Source: an uncultured Limosilactobacillus sp. (lineage in GTDB: Bacteria; Bacillota; Bacilli; Lactobacillales; Lactobacillaceae). From it: DNA of 15,910 nt. The translations under genes and the position numbers were made by a program. Where the stretch lies: the NCBI RefSeq assembly GCF_934202235.1, contig NZ_CAKPXS010000040.1, positions 1 to 15,910 of the forward strand, in the 5' to 3' direction. Below, piece by piece: positions 13,153-15,910 of this stretch. Position 1 is the first letter of the stretch, and every line of letters begins with the position of its first letter. The notes under the pieces were generated by a model. It ran no database searches. It was given only the letters and a program-made list of their open reading frames with translations, and was not told where the DNA came from.

Positions 13153-14559
13153 ATGAAAAGAGTAGTGGCACCACGAGTGTTAGTCGCAATTCTGTCGGCG
13201 GGGATGTTATCATTTCTCGGGATCCTTGATGAAACTGCAACAACGGTTACTTTTCCGACCCTGATTCGTGAGTTTGCGGTAACTACTGACCAGGTCCAGT
13301 GGGTGAATACATTAGTGTTGCTAGTGATTGCGACGATCGTCCCGCTCAGCTCGCAAATTCGCCTGCGTTTACCGACCAAACGGATTTTTTTACTGGGTAT
13401 CGGATTCTTTATGCTGGGGTTAGTAATCGATATTGTGGCCTGGCGATTTGACTTACTACTCCTGGGCCGGGCGTTGCAGGGCATTGGCACCGGGATCGGC
13501 TTGCCATTGATGTACAACATTATCTTAACGAAGGTGCCCAAGGAACAGCTGGGGTTGATGATGGGAATTGGGACGATGATCACCGCCGCGGCAGTGGCCT
13601 TTGGACCAGTCTTCGGTGGGCTCATGACTGACTTGCTCAACTGGCGATGGATTTTCATCATTTCCGCAGTCTTGGCAGTGATTGCGGCGGGGGCTGGGGC
13701 ATACTCGATGCCACAACTAGTTGTCCTCGAGAAACGGCGTTTTAAGCTGGCCCAGTGGTTAAGCATCGCTGGTGGGCTGGTTTTCTTGATGGTTGGTTTC
13801 ACTAATATTGCCCGTCACCAGTTTTGGTCAGTTGCAGTTAGCGGCTTGCTGATAGTTGGCATCCTCGCTTTAGTATGCTGGTTCCTGCTTTCGTGGCATG
13901 ACCCGCAAGCACTGATCAGTCCGCGCTTATTTACCAATACCCATTTCAGTATGCAGCTGCTGTGCTACTGCTTTGCCAAGGTGGCCACACTAGCACTGGG
14001 GTTCCTGTTACCCCTTTACGTTGAGGAAGTTAATCACGGCGCGGTTTCCCTGGCTGGGTGGGTGATATTTCCCGGGGCGGTGATGGATGCTTTGCTAGCG
14101 GCAGCGGCTGGCAAGATGCTTGACAAGTGGGGCGCCCGCTTACCAATTTTAGTGGGGACGATTGCCAGTTTAGTCAGCCTCACGCTCATGACCATTGCGG
14201 CCCGTCAATTATCTAACCTTATGATTGTTGCGCTCTACGTCGTGTATTACGGTGGTTATGGGATGTCCTTCAGTAGTTTAATGACTAGTGGCCTCACCTC
14301 ACTCACTGCGGCCAGTCACGCCCAGGGTAACGCAATCTTTAACACCCTTCAGCAGTTTGCTGGTGCTGCCGGGACGGCGTTAGCGGGAACCTTCGTGGCA
14401 ATGAGTCAAAACCAGTCGCAAACGTCAGCAGCGGGAGTAGCGACCGGGACGAAGTGGACGTTGTGGCTTTTAACTGGTTTGTTAGTTGCTAACCTGGTCT
14501 TGACTATTATCTTCGTTCCGCGTGGCCGGAAGGATTCGACGAACGCTACCAGTCACTGA
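13153..14559 (+). CDS. MFS transporter, DHA2-type drug exporter family
   Basis: A 468-residue inner-membrane protein with 12-14 hydrophobic helices, likely a proton-coupled exporter of drugs or other toxic compounds. Helix 1 ends in an acidic position (FLGILDETATTVTFPTLI, Asp26), as in DHA2 antiporters. LGRALQGIGTGIGLPL (104-119) is motif B with its conserved Arg. VAFGPVFGGLMTDLLNWRW (148-166) contains motif C, the mark of drug/H+ antiporters. I chose the ATG at 13153, which has GAGGT 7 bases upstream. Start codons further 5' (13105, 13147) fall in the terminator or at poor spacing. No clear promoter is visible between the preceding terminator and the start, so the promoter may overlap that hairpin. 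Substrate unknown. Confidence 0.88.
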   Translation: MKRVVAPRVLVAILSAGMLSFLGILDETATTVTFPTLIREFAVTTDQVQWVNTLVLLVIATIVPLSSQIRLRLPTKRIFLLGIGFFMLGLVIDIVAWRFDLLLLGRALQGIGTGIGLPLMYNIILTKVPKEQLGLMMGIGTMITAAAVAFGPVFGGLMTDLLNWRWIFIISAVLAVIAAGAGAYSMPQLVVLEKRRFKLAQWLSIAGGLVFLMVGFTNIARHQFWSVAVSGLLIVGILALVCWFLLSWHDPQALISPRLFTNTHFSMQLLCYCFAKVATLALGFLLPLYVEEVNHGAVSLAGWVIFPGAVMDALLAAAAGKMLDKWGARLPILVGTIASLVSLTLMTIAARQLSNLMIVALYVVYYGGYGMSFSSLMTSGLTSLTAASHAQGNAIFNTLQQFAGAAGTALAGTFVAMSQNQSQTSAAGVATGTKWTLWLLTGLLVANLVLTIIFVPRGRKDSTNATSH

Positions 14560-14608
14560 CAGAGTAGTGATTTCAGCGTCGCGAGTTAATGATTGTTCTT
14601 TTGCGCTA

Positions 14609-14617
14609 TGATATACT
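14609..14617 (+). promoter_or_regulatory. Extended -10 promoter of the AI-2E family gene
   Basis: TGATATACT (14609-14617) is a TG-extended -10 box; no good -35 box at 17 bp. It lies about 71 bp before the chosen start. Confidence 0.5.
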
Positions 14618-14688
14618 CAGCATGTATCTGAAAAGGTTGGCTGTCAGAATGGTTGCTGATCCGCACGTATGAGGTTAGGAAGATAATT

Positions 14689-15807
14689 TTGAAAATCAAG
14701 ATTAGTCGCCAGCATATTTCGCTGGCAATTGTTGCGTTTATTTTATATCTCGCCATCCGCTACTGGACGGTAGTGGATAAGTTTCTGGGACGGCTGTATT
14801 CGGCAGTCTTTCCCTTGCTGTTGGGTGCTGTCGTCGCCTACATTGTCAACCTGGTTCTTCGCCAGTACGAACGGTTATATCACCGCGTAGCCAAGGGGAA
14901 AGCGCTCCGTTTTCAACGGGCATTTGGTTTGGTTTGTTCCTATTTGACGATCATCATCATTCTGGCCTTCGTGGTGCGGATGGTCATTCCAGAACTCGTT
15001 AACTGTATCGAAATGCTGGTCGCTAACCACGGTAAAACTGTTAACCGCTTTGTTTCCTACTTCCAGCAAAACGGGAACTTTAAAGAGTTGTGGCAGGGGA
15101 TTGACTTAAAGCACTTTGATTGGAACAAGGCGGGTAAATACTTAACTGTCGGTGTTGGTGGAACGGTCAAAACCGTGATGAGTACCGCTTCGTCAATTGT
15201 TTCTGGGGTGACGACGATGGTTATTGCCATCTTTTTCTCCATTTACTTGCTAATTTTTAAGGAAAAACTTGGGCGGCAGTGCCGGCAGCTCCTGCACACG
15301 TATGGTGGGCGGGCTGAGCGGCCAGTCCTGCACGTCTTAACGGTTTTCGACCACAGTTACAGCTCCTACATTGTTGGCCAGTGTAAAGACGCGGCAATCT
15401 TGGGTTCCGCTTGCTTTGTGGGGATGAAAATTTTACGGTTGCCATACGCATCGATGATTGGTGTCGTCACCTGCTTTACGGCGCTGATCCCTATTATTGG
15501 TGCCATCCTGGGGGCCAGTGTGGGAGTCATCCTGATTTTTGCTGTGTCACCAGTCAAAGCCTTAATCTTTTTGATCTTTATTTTGGTACTTCAGCAGGTT
15601 GATAACCGGGTTACTTACCCGTTGGTGGTAGGGTCGAGTATTGGCCTCCCCAGTGTCTGGGTTTTTGCTGCCGTGATTATCGGTGGAGGTTTTTCCGGGG
15701 TCATTGGAATGATGCTCACCGTGCCACTGTTTGCCGCCATCTACCGGTTGGTGAGTGAAGATGTTCACCGGCGGCAGTCTCAGCCGAAATCATCAACCGA
15801 ACAATAA
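14689..15807 (+). CDS. AI-2E family (PerM/TqsA-type) membrane permease
   Basis: A 372-residue membrane protein with about eight helices. The N-terminal FPLLLGAVVAYIVNLVL (41-57) is the family's typical first motif. A long extracytoplasmic or amphipathic stretch follows, then helices in the order usual for this family, with LIPIIGAILGASVG late in the protein and FSGVIGMMLTVPLFA near the end. Members have been linked to autoinducer-2 export or sodium/proton exchange, so no substrate is assigned. I prefer the TTG at 14689: AGGAAG lies 6 bases upstream and the protein then starts KIKISRQHI. A TTG at 14653 would add 12 residues without a ribosome binding site. No own terminator is seen; an insertion-sequence end begins 33 bases after the stop. 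Confidence 0.85.
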   Translation: MKIKISRQHISLAIVAFILYLAIRYWTVVDKFLGRLYSAVFPLLLGAVVAYIVNLVLRQYERLYHRVAKGKALRFQRAFGLVCSYLTIIIILAFVVRMVIPELVNCIEMLVANHGKTVNRFVSYFQQNGNFKELWQGIDLKHFDWNKAGKYLTVGVGGTVKTVMSTASSIVSGVTTMVIAIFFSIYLLIFKEKLGRQCRQLLHTYGGRAERPVLHVLTVFDHSYSSYIVGQCKDAAILGSACFVGMKILRLPYASMIGVVTCFTALIPIIGAILGASVGVILIFAVSPVKALIFLIFILVLQQVDNRVTYPLVVGSSIGLPSVWVFAAVIIGGGFSGVIGMMLTVPLFAAIYRLVSEDVHRRQSQPKSSTEQ

Positions 15808-15841
15808 CCACATAATAAAATTAACCGCCAGCGTTGAAGTG

Positions 15842-15889
15842 CCCTACAATTGTTAGACAAAATTGTCTAATGATTGTGGGGTATTTTTT
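15842..15889 (+). terminator. Long T-tailed hairpin at the element end
   Basis: Bases 15842-15858 pair with 15865-15881 (17 bp, three wobbles) around a 6-nt AAAATT loop, followed by T6 at 15884-15889. It would end AI-2E gene transcription and shield the downstream reading frame. Confidence 0.8.
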
Positions 15890-15910
15890 ATGACCAAATA
15901 TAGCTCAGCA
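15890..15910 (+). CDS. Possible start of an IS3-family OrfA (7 codons, cut by the window)
   Basis: ATG directly after the T tract, reading MTKYSSA up to the window edge. There is no ribosome binding site, as is common for transposases read at low level. The identification rests on seven residues and the terminal hairpin, so it is tentative. Confidence 0.35.

Larger units (their letters stand above)
15840..15910 (+). mobile_element. Probable left end of an IS3-family (IS150-like) insertion sequence, cut by the window
   Basis: The block starts with TG (15840-15841) and a GCCCTACAATTGTTAGAC-type end. It contains a strong T-tailed hairpin, then an ATG at 15890 opening MTKYSSA, which resembles IS3-family OrfA N-termini of the MTKYS type. 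A terminal hairpin that blocks read-through into the transposase is a known trait of such elements. The right end and the target duplication are outside the window. Confidence 0.5.

Noticed and set aside
13110..13802. Minus-strand 230-codon open frame opposite the MFS gene
   Set aside because: Long only because the plus-strand gene is codon-biased; composition is Ser/Ile/Arg-rich without membrane or domain pattern, and the MFS motifs lie on the plus strand.
1..15910. CRISPR array, tRNA or rRNA genes, prophage genes
   Set aside because: The only regular repeats are the coding adhesin units. I saw no spacer-repeat pattern, no tRNA-like cloverleaf with the TTC loop, and no phage structural genes.

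Overview
The window looks like Lactobacillaceae DNA, most likely Limosilactobacillus or a close relative. Reasons: an LPQTG-anchored surface protein built from MucBP-like repeats, strong AGGAGG-type ribosome binding sites, moderate G+C, T-tailed hairpin terminators between nearly all genes, and a lactobacillus-like set of accessory genes. The species cannot be fixed from sequence reading alone.

Layout. 1-1713 is the 3' end of a large sortase-anchored adhesin with seven 207-bp repeat units in strict register, closed by a terminator. 1847-3220 is a 23S rRNA uracil-C5 methyltransferase (RlmCD/RumA type) that lacks the family's Fe-S cysteines. 3221-3847 is non-coding: a structured, partly duplicated GC-richer tail, a terminator, then AT-rich DNA leading into a MazE/MazF-like toxin-antitoxin pair (3848-4427) with a dyad over its -10 box. 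4428-4964 is non-coding and holds a degenerate T-box-like sequence, a terminator and a minus-strand hairpin. Next come an AraC regulator (4965-5876) facing a maltose/galactoside O-acetyltransferase (5911-6561, minus), and an Lrp/AsnC regulator (6922-7332) facing a zinc-free MDR oxidoreductase (7374-8333, minus). The rest is all plus strand: an Acyltransferase_3-like membrane protein, a GNAT acetyltransferase, an unrecognised 384-aa protein paired with a TauE/SafE permease, a small four-helix membrane protein, an MFS DHA2-type exporter and an AI-2E family permease. The final 71 bases look like the left end of an IS3-family insertion sequence.

How the genes relate. Most are single-gene transcription units separated by terminators, so there is no long pathway operon. 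The real pairings are the overlapping toxin-antitoxin genes, the two convergent regulator/enzyme pairs (regulatory links not proven), the close acyltransferase/GNAT pair, and the unknown-protein/TauE pair with a strong stem-loop just before the permease's ribosome binding site. The region reads as a lactic-acid-bacterial accessory segment: surface adhesion, stress and transport genes, plus mobile-element traces. I did not find a clearly new multi-gene system. The most interesting items are non-coding structures, the cysteine-free RlmCD and the unrecognised 384-aa gene.
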